NCBI RefSeq assembly: GCF_024204685.1
Contig: NZ_CP100350.1
Span: forward strand, 1,302,001-1,366,000
DNA: 64,000 bases
Reading direction: 5' to 3'
DNA from: Gilvimarinus sp. DA14
GTDB taxonomy: Bacteria; Pseudomonadota; Gammaproteobacteria; Pseudomonadales; Cellvibrionaceae
Made by a program: the position numbers and the translations under genes. The notes under the pieces were generated by a model. The model searched no databases, was not told the origin of the DNA, and saw only the letters and a list, made by a program, of their open reading frames with translations. Shown one piece after another: positions 9,189 through 19,091 of this stretch (position 1 is its first letter; every line of letters begins with the position of its first letter).

Positions 9189-10001
9189 TTAACCGACCTC
9201 TGGCGACAGGGCGATGGGAACCGCTGAGGCTTTTTCACTGGCCGGGGTGCACTGGGCCAGATAATCGCGAATGGCGCCGGTTAAGGTGGCGCCACCACCG
9301 GCAATGCCCTGGTTGCCAAACAGGCGGTTAAACTCCAGTAAGTAAGGGTGAGCGCCCACCATGGCGATATCAAACCCCGCGTGGTTAACCCCCAGACGTG
9401 CCGCCACCTGCAAGGCCAGCTGCACCGCCTGATAGGGCACGGGCGAGTGGTCGACAATGCCGCCGCGCGCCACGTTGTTATAAAACCCCTGCTCCGACTG
9501 ATGCCGCCAATAGGCGGCCACCATCTGGGTTCCCACCACAATCACGCGAATATCCCGATCGATGGGCAAATACTCTTGGGCGTAGATCACATCGGTAAGC
9601 GCGCGATAGCGATTAAAGTCAGCTAGATTTTCCACCAGCCACACCCCCTCCCCCATACTGGATTTAGCCAGCTTTACCACAAACGGTAAATCCATCGCCT
9701 GCCATACCCGCTCGGCTTCGCTATCGGTATTGGCCGCAATCAAAGTGGTGGGGGTATGAGCCGGCGCGACGATTTCAAAGGCGCGGGTCATCTCTATTTT
9801 ATTGTGTCCAATTGCGTAGCTGGCCAAGCTAGGGAAGATACGACACCCCATGCCGTATACCAGCGCGTTTACCTGCCAGTATTCGGGAAACAACACCCAG
9901 TCTGTCTGACTGAGCAGATCGCGATGCTGTAGGTAAAGCTCGGGCTTAATAAAAGTGGTATTGGCCAAACCCAAGGTGCGAAAGGCATTAAATGAGATCA
10001 T
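9189..10001 (-). CDS. ATP-grasp (RimK-like) domain protein
   Basis: A 270-residue protein with the ATP-grasp fold seen in RimK-type ligases, which join an amino group to a carboxylate using ATP. Visible features are the F-V-V-K-L-A-K-S-S-M-G-E-G-V-W-L-V ATP-binding lysine loop, then Y-A-Q-E-Y-L-P-I-D-R-D-I-R-V-I-V-V-G, the N-N-V-A-R-G-G loop, and the metal-binding end A-G-F-D-I-A ... Y-L-L-E-F-N-R-L-F-G-N-Q-G. The N-terminal pre-ATP-grasp domain is short. Substrates are unknown: RimK relatives glutamylate ribosomal protein S6 or build small peptides, and nothing nearby identifies a target. It is convergent with the antiporter and divergent from the YihY gene. Confidence 0.85.
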   Translation of the reverse strand: MISFNAFRTLGLANTTFIKPELYLQHRDLLSQTDWVLFPEYWQVNALVYGMGCRIFPSLASYAIGHNKIEMTRAFEIVAPAHTPTTLIAANTDSEAERVWQAMDLPFVVKLAKSSMGEGVWLVENLADFNRYRALTDVIYAQEYLPIDRDIRVIVVGTQMVAAYWRHQSEQGFYNNVARGGIVDHSPVPYQAVQLALQVAARLGVNHAGFDIAMVGAHPYLLEFNRLFGNQGIAGGGATLTGAIRDYLAQCTPASEKASAVPIALSPEVG

Positions 10002-10121
10002 TCTCGCGGTCTCAAAAAAAGGTGGATATTAACCAGTTTCGTTAACCGCGCAAGCATTTTTACGCTTGCAGTGGCCAGCAGCGGTTCGCTATGCTGATCA
10101 ACCAGAAGCGAGGATTGCAAT

Positions 10122-11468
10122 ATGGCCGATTCGGCAGGTCAACAACCATCACTGAGCAGTAAAATCGAGGCGGCGTTTAAGCGGCTGGACGGCTGGCTGT
10201 GGCAGGTTGAAACCGCTCACCGCTCAAAGCTGCACCAAAACTTTTGGCACATCTCCCGGGTTTTAGTGGCTGTGGTGCGCGACCTACTGCGCGGCCAGAT
10301 CACCCTGCATGCGATGAGTTTGGTGTACACCAGCCTGCTGTCACTGGTGCCCTTTTTAGCCCTGAGCTTTTCGGTACTGAAAGGTTTTGGCGTACACAAC
10401 CAGCTGGAGCCATTATTGCAGAACATTCTGGCGGCACCACTGGGCGAGCGCGGCCCGGTCGTGGTGGATAATATTCTCGACTTTGTCGATAACATTAAAG
10501 TCGGGGTGCTGGGGTCTGTGGGCCTAGGGCTGTTGATTTATACGGTTATTTCCCTGATCCAAAAAATCGAGCGCTCGTTCAACGAAATCTGGCGCGTCAG
10601 CGAAAGTCGCTCTCTGGCGCAGCGCTTTAGCAGTTACCTCAGCGTGATCATGATCGGCCCATTGCTGGTCTTTAGCGCCATGGGCGCCACCGCCGCGCTG
10701 GTCAACAGCGATGCGGTACAACAGGCTATCGCTTTCGCACCGCTAGGGTGGGTGTTTGGCTTTTTAAGCAAGCTGATGCCTTATGTGATTATTATTGGTC
10801 TGTTTACATTTCTCTATACGTTTATTCCCAATACCAAGGTAAAGCTACGCCACGCATTCCTAGGGGGGCTGGTTGCCGGCATTATCTGGCAGACATCGAT
10901 TTTTGGCTTTACGTTGTTTGTCTCTAACTCCACTAATTACACGGCCATTTACTCAGGCTTTGCGGTGGGGATTTTGCTGCTTATCTGGCTTTATTTGGCT
11001 TGGCTAATCTTACTGATTGGCTCGTCGGTCGCATTTTACTCCCAGCATGCGCAGCAAATTACCCGTTCGCGGGTCAATAAGCCCTCGGCGCGGGTGGACG
11101 AGCTGACCGGACTTGCCATTATGCATCGGGTCGCACGCCAGTTTGACCACGACGGCGGTGGTATTTACATTGCCAAGATGGAGTCCAGCCTGTCGGTGGG
11201 CCCGGAAACCATTCAGCGAATGATAAAAAAACTGCTCAAACACAAGCTGGTGGAAATATCCGGCACCGATGCCAACCAACTGATTCCCGCCCGATCTCTG
11301 GACCATATTACTGTGTATGAAATTTTTCATGCCGTGCGGGTCGAAGAAACGCTACTGCCCTCCTCCCTGCAAAACGATGCTGCGGTAAACAGCATGATGA
11401 AAACATTTGAGGGAGCTCACGAACAGGCATTGGGCGATATGACGCTGGCCGACTGGATTCGTCAGTAG
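10122..11468 (+). CDS. YihY/BrkB-family inner-membrane protein with C-terminal winged-helix-like domain
   Basis: A 448-residue YihY-family protein (often annotated as ribonuclease BN by mistake). The N-terminal ~300 residues contain about six membrane helices with the family motifs H-A-M-S-L-V-Y-T-S-L-L-S-L-V-P, the amphipathic R-S-F-N-E-I-W-R-V segment, and Y-T-F-I-P-N-T-K-V-K-L-R-H-A-F-L-G-G. After the last helix comes a soluble region of about 130 residues; its segment around L-S-V-G-P-E-T-I-Q-R-M-I-K-K-L-L looks like a winged helix, as in longer members of the family. Function is not established. A GCGAGGA site precedes the ATG. Confidence 0.9.
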   Translation: MADSAGQQPSLSSKIEAAFKRLDGWLWQVETAHRSKLHQNFWHISRVLVAVVRDLLRGQITLHAMSLVYTSLLSLVPFLALSFSVLKGFGVHNQLEPLLQNILAAPLGERGPVVVDNILDFVDNIKVGVLGSVGLGLLIYTVISLIQKIERSFNEIWRVSESRSLAQRFSSYLSVIMIGPLLVFSAMGATAALVNSDAVQQAIAFAPLGWVFGFLSKLMPYVIIIGLFTFLYTFIPNTKVKLRHAFLGGLVAGIIWQTSIFGFTLFVSNSTNYTAIYSGFAVGILLLIWLYLAWLILLIGSSVAFYSQHAQQITRSRVNKPSARVDELTGLAIMHRVARQFDHDGGGIYIAKMESSLSVGPETIQRMIKKLLKHKLVEISGTDANQLIPARSLDHITVYEIFHAVRVEETLLPSSLQNDAAVNSMMKTFEGAHEQALGDMTLADWIRQ

Positions 11469-11490
11469 CCAGCGCTCACAGGCTACTTTT
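11464..11490 (+). terminator. Possible terminator at the yihY/alkaline phosphatase junction
   Basis: A 7-bp stem AGTAGCC / GGCTACT with a 10-base loop, followed by only a short T run, overlaps the yihY stop codon and the end of the convergent phosphatase gene. The short T tract makes it a weak candidate. Confidence 0.4.
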
Positions 11491-12806
11491 GCGCCAATGT
11501 TTTAAAGAGCACTTTTCCCACATCGGTATTATCCCTGTGGCCACTGAGCTTTTCTGCCCCCGCGCCAATGGCGAATACCGCTACATCCCCGCCGGTATGA
11601 CCCGAGGTGGTCCAACCGGTAACACTAGCGGTATCGATAGCCGCCAGCACTCGCTCGCGCAGCTGCGTGGTGGCAATATTTTTCTCGCTTTGCGTCTCGG
11701 CTCGCAACACCTTTAAGCGAGCCTGAGCCAAAGGTGTTTGCTCGCTCTCGTTTAAGTTAATAGATGTGAGTGACTGCCAGCTTTGGTACCAATCGGACGC
11801 CTCCAGCAACTCCTGCGTAATCACATTAGCCGAGGCTTTAACTGCGCGAACCACATCGGCTCGCCATTGGTAGTCACCGCCACTGCCCATGCTTAGTCCG
11901 CCGGTGGAATGATCGGCAGTCACCACCAGCAAAGTATTGGGATGCTCAGCAACATAAGCGCTTAACAATAGCAGCGCCTGCTCGGCGTCACGCATCTCGT
12001 GCATGGCACAGGCGATGTCGTTGGCGTGACCGCACCAATCAATTTGACTGGCCTCTACTAACATAAAAAAGGGCTGCTCATTGCCGAGTAGCTCTAGCGC
12101 TTTTTCAGTTAGAAAAGCCAGGCGACGGGGTTCATCGCTATCAATGGCAAAAGGCAGACCTTTGTCGGCCAGCAGTGCCAACGCAGGTTTACTCTCAATA
12201 GCGGCAAGGTCATCGTAATTATCCGCGTAGGCGTATCCCAGCGTTGCAAATTCTTGCACCAGGTTGCGGTCGTCGCGCAGAAAATATCTCTGTCCACCGC
12301 CGAATAAAATATCCACCCAGGGTTTACCTTGATAGCGACGATCCAGGTATTGATCGGCAATTTCATTGTACTTATTACGACTGTCAATATGCGCCGCAAA
12401 ACTGGCGGGGGTTGCGTGGTTGATTTGGCTGGTGACCACCATGGCGGTTTGGTAGCCCTGTTTCTTAGCGCGCTCCAACAGCGTTTCTAGCGGCTGTTTA
12501 TCGCGATCAACCGGCGATGGCGCCATTATAGGTTTTGACACCGGTGGCCAGTGCCGTGGCACTGGCGGCCGAATCGGTCACTTGGTTCACATCATCAGGG
12601 TGAGTGCTGGCGCTGCCCAATAAGTGGCGGTCAAACCAGGTGGTCTCCAGAATTTGAGTATCCGGGTTATCCTGGTAATGGCGATAAGCAGTGAGATATT
12701 CCATTCCCATACCATCGCCAATAAAAAATATAATATTGGGCTGCTTGGGTTCGGCGACCGCCGCACTGGCAATGGCACACATAAACAGCGTCAATAACTT
12801 TTTCAT
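11483..12806 (-). pseudogene. Alkaline phosphatase (PhoA superfamily), frameshifted
   Basis: Two overlapping reading frames together encode one alkaline phosphatase. The 5' part (start at 12806, AGGAG ribosome site, signal peptide M-K-K-L-L-T-L-F ending A-V-A) carries the metal site F-F-I-G-D-G-M-G and the nucleophile motif V-T-D-S-A-A-S-A-T-A, then stops at 12507. The 3' part resumes in another frame at V-D-R-D-K-Q-P-L-E-T-L-L and carries the remaining metal ligands in E-A-S-Q-I-D-W-C-G-H, V-T-A-D-H-S-T-G-G and S-G-H-T-G-G-D. Removing one base of the CCGG at 12511-12514 restores Y-N-G-A-I-A-V-D-R-D, the normal family sequence. All catalytic residues survive, so the lesion is recent or is a sequencing error. 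If intact, the enzyme would release phosphate from phosphomonoesters in the periplasm. Confidence 0.88.
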
Positions 12807-12900
12807 TTTTAGCTCCTGGGTAACAATTGCACGCCTTATCGCGCCCACGCTATAGTGCATGCTAACGAACAATAATGACAATTTTGCATAGCGTGGTTTT

Positions 12901-13611
12901 ATGCCCTTAGACGATGTTCAATTAAACCCGCACGCCCGCATTTATCATCATAAGATGGGAGCCGAGCGTCAGCCGGTGCTAATCATTGATGATTTTTTGC
13001 TCAACCCAGATGCACTCATTGAGCACGCCTGTCGGTGCAACTTTGCACGAGAAAAAAAGCTTTACCCAGGCCACCGAGCCGAAGCGCCTGATGTTTATAC
13101 CCAAGCGCTGCGCTCGGCTTTGCCCCAGCTGCTGTCTCGTGTTTTTGACACCCGGCCCGGTGATATTAACGCCGCTGAGTCCAGCTATTCGCTGGTTACC
13201 CAAGCGCCCGAAACGCTGCAAATGCTGCAGCGTCTACCGCACTTTGACTCACTCAATGGACGCGAGCTGGCCAGCGTGTATTTTTTATGCAACCGCGACA
13301 GCGAGCGCTATGGCGGCACCGCTTTTTATCGCCACCGCGCAACTGGATTTGAGTCGGTCGATTCGACGCGCATCAAAACCTACTCACGCTCGGTGGAAGA
13401 TCAGCTACGCGACGGCAAGGCTCCAGCGGCAGGCTATATTTATGGCGATACCGAGCTCTATCAACAAATCGACCAGTTTGCCGCTCGCTTTAACCGCTTA
13501 ATTTTATATCGCTGCACCAGTTTGCATTCGGGGCTGATTGATTCTGAGTTTGATTTTTCCCGCGATCCGGCCAATGCGCGGCTGTCTATTAATACGTTTT
13601 TGGTGGGCTAG
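12901..13611 (+). CDS. DUF6445-like protein, possible 2-oxoglutarate/Fe(II) dioxygenase fold
   Basis: A 236-residue protein that I match to the DUF6445 family, often found near tryptophan-halogenase-type genes and outer-membrane receptors in this part of the gammaproteobacteria. No such partners are present here. The sequence shows a possible iron site: H-x-D in P-H-F-D-S-L-N-G, a distal His in T-S-L-H-S-G-L-I, and an Arg shortly after in N-A-R-L-S-I-N-T-F-L, the order expected for a 2-oxoglutarate-dependent oxygenase jelly roll. That is inference from motif order; the substrate is unknown. It is divergent from the alkaline phosphatase gene. Confidence 0.78.
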   Translation: MPLDDVQLNPHARIYHHKMGAERQPVLIIDDFLLNPDALIEHACRCNFAREKKLYPGHRAEAPDVYTQALRSALPQLLSRVFDTRPGDINAAESSYSLVTQAPETLQMLQRLPHFDSLNGRELASVYFLCNRDSERYGGTAFYRHRATGFESVDSTRIKTYSRSVEDQLRDGKAPAAGYIYGDTELYQQIDQFAARFNRLILYRCTSLHSGLIDSEFDFSRDPANARLSINTFLVG

Positions 13612-13704
13612 TGAAGCGTCAGGGTGTAACGGATTACTTGCGCTTGTATGACAAGTCAATTAGTGTAACCAGGCCCTAAATAACAATAATTCGGAGTACC
13701 TATT

Positions 13705-13971
13705 ATGAGTTTCGCCTCTCAAGATGCGGCGCGGGCCTATTGGCGTGCCAACATCCGCTGGCTATTGATATTGCTCAGCATCTGGTTTGTCGTCTCCTAC
13801 GGCGCCGGGATCTTATTTGTCGATCAATTAAACGCCATTCGCCTCGGCGGTTTTAAGCTCGGCTTTTGGTTTGCCCAACAGGGCTCGATTTACACTTTTG
13901 TGGTATTGATTTTCGTCTACGTGCGCGTGATGAATCAGCTGGACCGCAAATTCGGTGTTGAGGAGAAGTAA
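13705..13971 (+). CDS. DUF4212 small subunit of sodium/solute symporter
   Basis: An 88-residue membrane protein with two hydrophobic helices (about residues 17-40 and 50-73) and the DUF4212 pattern: Y-W-R-A-N-I-R near the start, the middle segment F-V-D-Q-L-N-A-I-R-L-G-G-F-K-L-G-F-W-F-A-Q-Q-G-S, and a C-terminal V-M-N-Q-L-D-R-K-F. Proteins of this family are the small partner of VC_2705-type sodium:solute symporters. The symporter starts 3 bases after this stop, which supports a two-subunit transporter. A CGGAG site lies upstream of the ATG. Confidence 0.92.
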   Translation: MSFASQDAARAYWRANIRWLLILLSIWFVVSYGAGILFVDQLNAIRLGGFKLGFWFAQQGSIYTFVVLIFVYVRVMNQLDRKFGVEEK

Positions 13972-13974
13972 CCC

Positions 13975-15702
13975 ATGGACGTGCAAACCCTCACCTTTAT
14001 TATTGTCGGACTCACCTTCGCGCTCTATATCGGAATCGCCATTTGGGCCCGCGCAGGCAGCACCCAAGAATTTTACGTGGCGGGCGGCCATGTACCACCG
14101 GTGGCCAACGGTATGGCCACCGCCGCCGACTGGATGAGCGCCGCTTCGTTTATTTCCATGGCGGGACTGATTTCGTTTATGGGTTATGACGGCAGCGTCT
14201 ATTTGATGGGCTGGACCGGCGGCTATGTCCTATTAGCCCTTTGCCTGGCCCCTTATCTGCGCAAATTTGGCAAGTTTACCGTGCCGGACTTTATCGGCGA
14301 TCGCTATTACTCACAGACCGCCCGTACCGTCGCCGTTATTTGCGCGATATTTGTTTCCTTTACCTATGTTGCCGGGCAAATGCGCGGCGTGGGGGTAGTA
14401 TTCTCCCGTTTTCTTGAAGTGGACATTACCTGGGGCATCGTCATCGGCATGGGCATTGTCTTTTTTTACGCCGTGCTCGGCGGCATGAAAGGCATTACCT
14501 ACACTCAGGTGGCGCAGTACTGTGTATTAATTTTTGCCTTTATGGTGCCGGCGATTTTCTTAAGCATAATGATGACCGGCTCACCCATTCCACAAATCGG
14601 TATGGGCAGCACCCTGGCCGATGGCAGTGGTCAGTTTTTGCTCGACAAACTGGACGGACTCAGTACCGAGCTTGGCTTTAATGCCTACACCGAAGGTAGA
14701 AAATCCACCATCGATATGTTTTTCATCACCGCCGCGCTTATGGTGGGCACCGCTGGCTTGCCCCATGTGATTGTGCGCTTTTTTACCGTACCCAAGGTGC
14801 GCGACGCGCGTAAAAGTGCGGGCTGGGCACTGATTTTTATCGCTATCCTTTACACCACAGCGCCGGCGGTAGCGGTATTTGCACGAGTGAACATGGTCGA
14901 TACCATCAACGGCCCCGACGCCCAAGGCGTAGCCGCTGCCGAGGCGCCCGAGTGGGTGTCAAATTGGGAGACCACAGGCCTAGTCAGCTGGGAGGATAAA
15001 AACAGCGATGGCCGCATGTTTTATAGCGGTGATGAGCGCAACGAAATGACCATCGACCGCGACATTATGGTACTCGCCACGCCGGAAATTGCCGAGCTGC
15101 CCGCCTGGGTGATCGCCCTGATTGCCGCCGGTGGCGTAGCCGCGGCCCTGTCCACCGCGGCGGGATTGCTGTTGGTGATCTCGACGTCTATCTCACACGA
15201 TTTACTCAAGCGCAATTTGATGCCCAATATTACCGAAAAGCAAGAGCTGCTATTCGCCCGCCTCGCTGCTGCGGTCGCGATTACCGTGGCAGGCTATCTC
15301 GGCATTAACCCGCCGGGGTTTGTCGCCGAGGTAGTCGCCTTTGCCTTTGGCCTGGCGGCGTCGAGTTTCTTTCCCGCGATTATCATGGGGATTTTCTTTA
15401 AATCCATGAATCGCGAGGGGGCCATTGCCGGTATGGTGACGGGCATTGTGTTTACGGCGAGCTACATCGTGGTGTTTAAAGGCATTTTTATGGAGCCGTT
15501 GTTACCCAACACGCCGGAGTATTGGTTGCTGGGCATTTCCCCCGAAGGCATAGGCACTCTGGGGATGGTAATTAACCTGGCCGTCGCCCTGACGGTGTGG
15601 AGCTTTACCAAACCCGCTCCCGCCGAGGTACAGGAGATGGTGGAATCTATCCGCTACCCCGAGCAGTTGGGCGAGCCGAGTCCCCCACCGGCGCCACACT
15701 GA
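13975..15702 (+). CDS. Sodium:solute symporter, VC_2705/ActP-like
   Basis: A 575-residue SSS-family permease with about 13 membrane helices. Diagnostic stretches are F-Y-V-A-G-G-H-V-P-P-V-A-N-G-M-A-T-A-A-D-W-M-S-A-A-S-F near the N-terminus, G-L-P-H-V-I-V-R-F-F-T-V-P in the middle, and A-A-A-L-S-T-A-A-G-L-L-L-V-I-S-T-S-I-S-H-D in the second half. Relatives move acetate or other short carboxylates with Na+; the exact substrate cannot be fixed here. A soluble loop of about 60 residues (roughly 320-375) sits between two helices, as in VC_2705-type members. It is co-transcribed with the DUF4212 subunit and ends in a strong terminator. Confidence 0.93.
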   Translation: MDVQTLTFIIVGLTFALYIGIAIWARAGSTQEFYVAGGHVPPVANGMATAADWMSAASFISMAGLISFMGYDGSVYLMGWTGGYVLLALCLAPYLRKFGKFTVPDFIGDRYYSQTARTVAVICAIFVSFTYVAGQMRGVGVVFSRFLEVDITWGIVIGMGIVFFYAVLGGMKGITYTQVAQYCVLIFAFMVPAIFLSIMMTGSPIPQIGMGSTLADGSGQFLLDKLDGLSTELGFNAYTEGRKSTIDMFFITAALMVGTAGLPHVIVRFFTVPKVRDARKSAGWALIFIAILYTTAPAVAVFARVNMVDTINGPDAQGVAAAEAPEWVSNWETTGLVSWEDKNSDGRMFYSGDERNEMTIDRDIMVLATPEIAELPAWVIALIAAGGVAAALSTAAGLLLVISTSISHDLLKRNLMPNITEKQELLFARLAAAVAITVAGYLGINPPGFVAEVVAFAFGLAASSFFPAIIMGIFFKSMNREGAIAGMVTGIVFTASYIVVFKGIFMEPLLPNTPEYWLLGISPEGIGTLGMVINLAVALTVWSFTKPAPAEVQEMVESIRYPEQLGEPSPPPAPH

Positions 15703-15709
15703 GCCAACA

Positions 15710-15738
15710 AAAAGCCGGGCTAAAATGCCCGGCTTTTT
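15710..15738 (+). terminator. Rho-independent terminator after the symporter
   Basis: A perfect GCCGGGC / GCCCGGC stem with a TAAAAT loop, extended by flanking A and T pairs, is followed by TTTTT. Because As precede the stem it could also end transcription from the convergent chemoreceptor gene. Confidence 0.9.
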
Positions 15739-15776
15739 ATTTACTCCCCGGCTTCTTATTGACTCAAAGCTACGCG

Positions 15777-17918
15777 TTACCGCACTGAGACCTGGAAAGA
15801 ATCCACCAGCTGATGCAAGGTCACGGCCGTATTTTGCAAACGGTCAGAGCTGCCGCGCAATACTCGGTACACCTGCGACATGGCGCCGCTGGAATCGGCC
15901 ACCTCACGCACCCGCTCACCACTCTGCCGACTGCTCTGCTCTATTTGCTGAATGGCATTGAACATATTCGCGACAATTTCATGCAGCTCACTGTTGTCGG
16001 ATGAAGAGGCTTCGGCCAGTTTTAAACCGCGATCAACTTCTTCGATACTGGTTTCCATATAGCGCGCTGCCTGTTCCGACTCGGACTGGATAGTGAGAAT
16101 TTTTTCGCTGATTTCATCCGCCACCTTGGCGGTGCGCCCTGCCAGCGAGCGAACCTCTTCGGCTACCACGGAAAAGCCCCTTCCATGCTCACCGGCGCGC
16201 GCGGCTTCAATGGCCGCGTTTAATGCCAGCAAGTTGGTTTGCTCTGTAATGCCGCCAATCATACTCACCATGCCGGCAATCTCGCTGGCCTGGGCGTTTA
16301 AGCTGTGGATAGTTTGCGCCGAATTTTCCACCACTGAACGAATCGACTGAGTTCCGCTTTGTACCGCAGCCAGCTGCTCACGCGCCTGCTCGACCACATC
16401 GTCCATGGTTTGTTTCATGCGGTCGGCGGTTTCACTTGCGGTAGTAATATCGCCCATTTGCGACTCAATCAAATGCAGCATTTGCTCGATGGACTGGGAA
16501 ACGGTTTGCGAAGTCTCGCGCGCCTCATCGTTGCGATTGAGCATTTGGTCGCTGTTGCTTTTCACATCCCGCGCCGCTCCAATCACTTCCCCGACAATAT
16601 TGTCCAAGTTGTCAATAAAGCTGTTAGTCCAGCGTCCCAGATCGCCGGTTTCATCGGCGGCCAAGCGCTTGGTGTCGAGGCGCTGGCGCAGGTTACCGCC
16701 GCCCTCGGCAATGGTGTGAATCATCTCGGTCATTTTGCCGATGCGCCGTGCTAAACGCCTGGGCCCGCGCTGTCGGAAAAACAAGCCGGCGGCCAGCAGC
16801 AAACCACCGGTTGCCACATTAATGGCCCAATGGGGCAAGTCGGCATAGGCGTGCAACAATGCATTGCCACCAAAACCTACCAACACCGACAGAATGTACA
16901 GACGCATCATCAGGTAAGTGACAGAGCGAAAACGATAGACCTCTTCCAGATCGCCCTCGCACATCATTCCCCAGCGATCTGGCGAGCCTTTTAAACTGAA
17001 AGTTACGCCCTTGCCAATCACGGGTATGTGGCGGTAGTCGGAATAGCCGGGATAAGTGACAAACAAGTTGCTGCCGTTGCGAATAGTTTCGCGCACGCCA
17101 GGATGCAACTGACCGGTGGCCGGATCGGTAAAGCGAATTTCAAACTCGGTGTGCTCGCGCACGCTGACAGTACCAAAATCGGTGTGAATACCGGATTTTA
17201 GATTTTCTCCGTGGGAAAAAGTGCTGTCCTCAAAGCGTGAACGCGACAGTGCGGTACCCGGCTGAATCGCGCTATCAAATCTGGACTCCACCATAAACAA
17301 ATAATTATCACCGGATTCGGTAAAAATATGTCCAGCTTCGCGCTGAATTAAATCGCTCAGTACATCATTGGGGTAGCGTGCACATAAACACCCAGGTGAA
17401 CCATCGGCCAGAGTAATTGGCAAATAAAACATCAGGGTTACCGCATCGTGAAATTTCGAGCTGGATGGACCTATGGTTTCGGTCAACTTGTCGACATAGG
17501 GTCCGTGCAAGAAGGGTTCGGTCAAACCCGCTGCCACGGCTTTGCTGTTTAAATCCCGAGCACCTTTATGCGCGGAGTATGTGGTCTCGCTGACCGTACC
17601 CGTGGCATCAATTAAAAATAGCTCCGAACAGTCTTTCATACGCTGCAATTGGCGGGGCAAAATCGCCGTCGCCTCACTGTCGTCCTGCCCCAGTCTGGCC
17701 GCCACACTCTCAAGATGACGCCACTGGGACTCAACCCACTGGTGCATCAGCCGGATACGCGTATTGGCGATACTTTCAAAGGCTTGCTCCATGAGCCCGT
17801 AGCGGCTGCGGTTTAACCAGCAGGACCAGCTCATATTAAATTTACCGTTTACCCCAAACCAATTGAGCCAGCGCTTTTCACTGGGGGAGAGATTCATTCT
17901 GTCGCTTTGTAAGTTCAT
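15777..17918 (-). CDS. Methyl-accepting chemotaxis protein with N-terminal sensor and two central membrane helices
   Basis: A 713-residue chemoreceptor that should form CheA/CheW signalling arrays. The C-terminal part (about 440-713) is the coiled-coil signalling domain with the conserved tip [21 protein letters not shown] at about 557-577. A HAMP-like linker lies at about 382-435. The layout is odd: the first ~330 residues form a sensor-like region (with a PDC/Cache-like feel around F-L-I-D-A-T-G-T-V and the segment ending at residue 317) without a clear N-terminal membrane helix. Only two hydrophobic helices are visible, at about 335-352 and 364-381. If that is right, the sensor is cytoplasmic and the pair forms a hairpin anchor. 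Ligand unknown. Confidence 0.9.
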   Translation of the reverse strand: MNLQSDRMNLSPSEKRWLNWFGVNGKFNMSWSCWLNRSRYGLMEQAFESIANTRIRLMHQWVESQWRHLESVAARLGQDDSEATAILPRQLQRMKDCSELFLIDATGTVSETTYSAHKGARDLNSKAVAAGLTEPFLHGPYVDKLTETIGPSSSKFHDAVTLMFYLPITLADGSPGCLCARYPNDVLSDLIQREAGHIFTESGDNYLFMVESRFDSAIQPGTALSRSRFEDSTFSHGENLKSGIHTDFGTVSVREHTEFEIRFTDPATGQLHPGVRETIRNGSNLFVTYPGYSDYRHIPVIGKGVTFSLKGSPDRWGMMCEGDLEEVYRFRSVTYLMMRLYILSVLVGFGGNALLHAYADLPHWAINVATGGLLLAAGLFFRQRGPRRLARRIGKMTEMIHTIAEGGGNLRQRLDTKRLAADETGDLGRWTNSFIDNLDNIVGEVIGAARDVKSNSDQMLNRNDEARETSQTVSQSIEQMLHLIESQMGDITTASETADRMKQTMDDVVEQAREQLAAVQSGTQSIRSVVENSAQTIHSLNAQASEIAGMVSMIGGITEQTNLLALNAAIEAARAGEHGRGFSVVAEEVRSLAGRTAKVADEISEKILTIQSESEQAARYMETSIEEVDRGLKLAEASSSDNSELHEIVANMFNAIQQIEQSSRQSGERVREVADSSGAMSQVYRVLRGSSDRLQNTAVTLHQLVDSFQVSVR

Positions 17919-18147
17919 GGCGTTTTCTCTGCAGTCTCGACTCTTAATGGTCGTAGTGTTGTGGGCTCAAGCCCTGATGATCACCATCAGAAATAGCAGA
18001 AAATGCGCCAAGTTGGCGAGGCCGGGTGGGACGTTAGGACATGGGAATTCACGACCGACAAGCGCACCATAAGGGCGCATTTTATGAAGAGCGCACCTTG
18101 CGTGCACACCAAAACAATGCAACCCAAATTATGGAGGGAGCCGCCTA

Positions 18148-19008
18148 TTAGCGGCTAAAGACCACCGTCTTGCTACCGTTTAACAATACTCTGTGCTCGG
18201 CGTGCCAACGCAGTGCCCGATTCAACACCACCGCTTCGATATCGCGGCCGATTTCAGCCATCTCTTCCGGCGAATTGACATGAGAGACACGCTCGACCGC
18301 CTGTTCAATAATCGGCCCCTCATCCAAGTCAGCCGTTACGAAATGCGCAGTGGCGCCAATCAATTTAACCCCGCGCTCATAGGCCTGATGGTAAGGTCGC
18401 GCTCCTTTAAAACCGGGCAAAAAGGAGTGGTGAATATTGATTGCCCTACCCTCAAGCTTGCGGCATAAATCGTCAGAGAGAATTTGCATGTAGCGCGCCA
18501 GGACCAGGCAGTCGGCGTTGTAGCTTTGCATCAACTCAAAGATTGCCGCCTCCTGCTGGGGTTTGCTATCTGGTGTGATAGGCAAATAATGAAACGGCAA
18601 TTCATACCATTCGGTGAGCGGGCGCATCACCTCGTGGTTGGATACCACGCCGACGATATCCACCGGCAGCGACCCTACTTTCCAGCTATTGAGTAGGTTG
18701 CTCAGACAGTGGCCCCACTGAGATACGGCAATCAACACCTTGGGCTTGCAGTCGCTGTCGCTGACCTGCCAATCCATATTGTATTGCTCGGCCACCGGGG
18801 TGAACATGGTCTCTACCATATCCAGGGTGACGTCGGCGGGACACTCAAACACCGTGCGCATAAAAAAGCGCTTTTTATCTGTGTCTTCAAACTGCGAGGA
18901 CTCGCGAATATTAAACCCGCGCTCGGCGAATAAACTTGCCACCCGGGCCACTAGCCCCAGACTATCCTGACAGCTAAACGTCAACACTATTTCACGCACA
19001 CTGGCCAT
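18148..19008 (-). CDS. purU: Formyltetrahydrofolate deformylase PurU
   Basis: PurU hydrolyses 10-formyl-THF to THF plus formate, which supplies formate for PurT and balances one-carbon pools. The N-terminal ~85 residues are an ACT-type regulatory domain (E-I-V-L-T-F-S-C-Q-D-S-L-G-L-V-A-R-V-A). The rest is a formyltransferase-fold catalytic domain with V-V-S-N-H-E, A-R-Y-M-Q-I-L-S, I-N-I-H-H-S-F-L-P-G-F-K-G-A-R-P-Y-H-Q-A, and G-A-T-A-H-F-V-T, containing the catalytic Asn, His and later Asp (L-D-E-G-P-I-I). I prefer the ATG at 19008 because GGAG lies 6 bases before it; an in-frame ATG at 19020 adds four residues and has no good ribosome site. Confidence 0.95.
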   Translation of the reverse strand: MASVREIVLTFSCQDSLGLVARVASLFAERGFNIRESSQFEDTDKKRFFMRTVFECPADVTLDMVETMFTPVAEQYNMDWQVSDSDCKPKVLIAVSQWGHCLSNLLNSWKVGSLPVDIVGVVSNHEVMRPLTEWYELPFHYLPITPDSKPQQEAAIFELMQSYNADCLVLARYMQILSDDLCRKLEGRAINIHHSFLPGFKGARPYHQAYERGVKLIGATAHFVTADLDEGPIIEQAVERVSHVNSPEEMAEIGRDIEAVVLNRALRWHAEHRVLLNGSKTVVFSR

Positions 19009-19091
19009 GCCGGTCTCCATCGGTTTTTTGCCGCGCCAAGCCTATAGCAAGCGCCGCAAACCCGCAAGCAACCCGACCGCCGCGATCACCG

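Noticed and set aside
18130-18175. GCCGC/GCGGC hairpin at the purU stop
   Set aside because: Only 5 bp and no T run on the relevant strand; too weak to list as a terminator.
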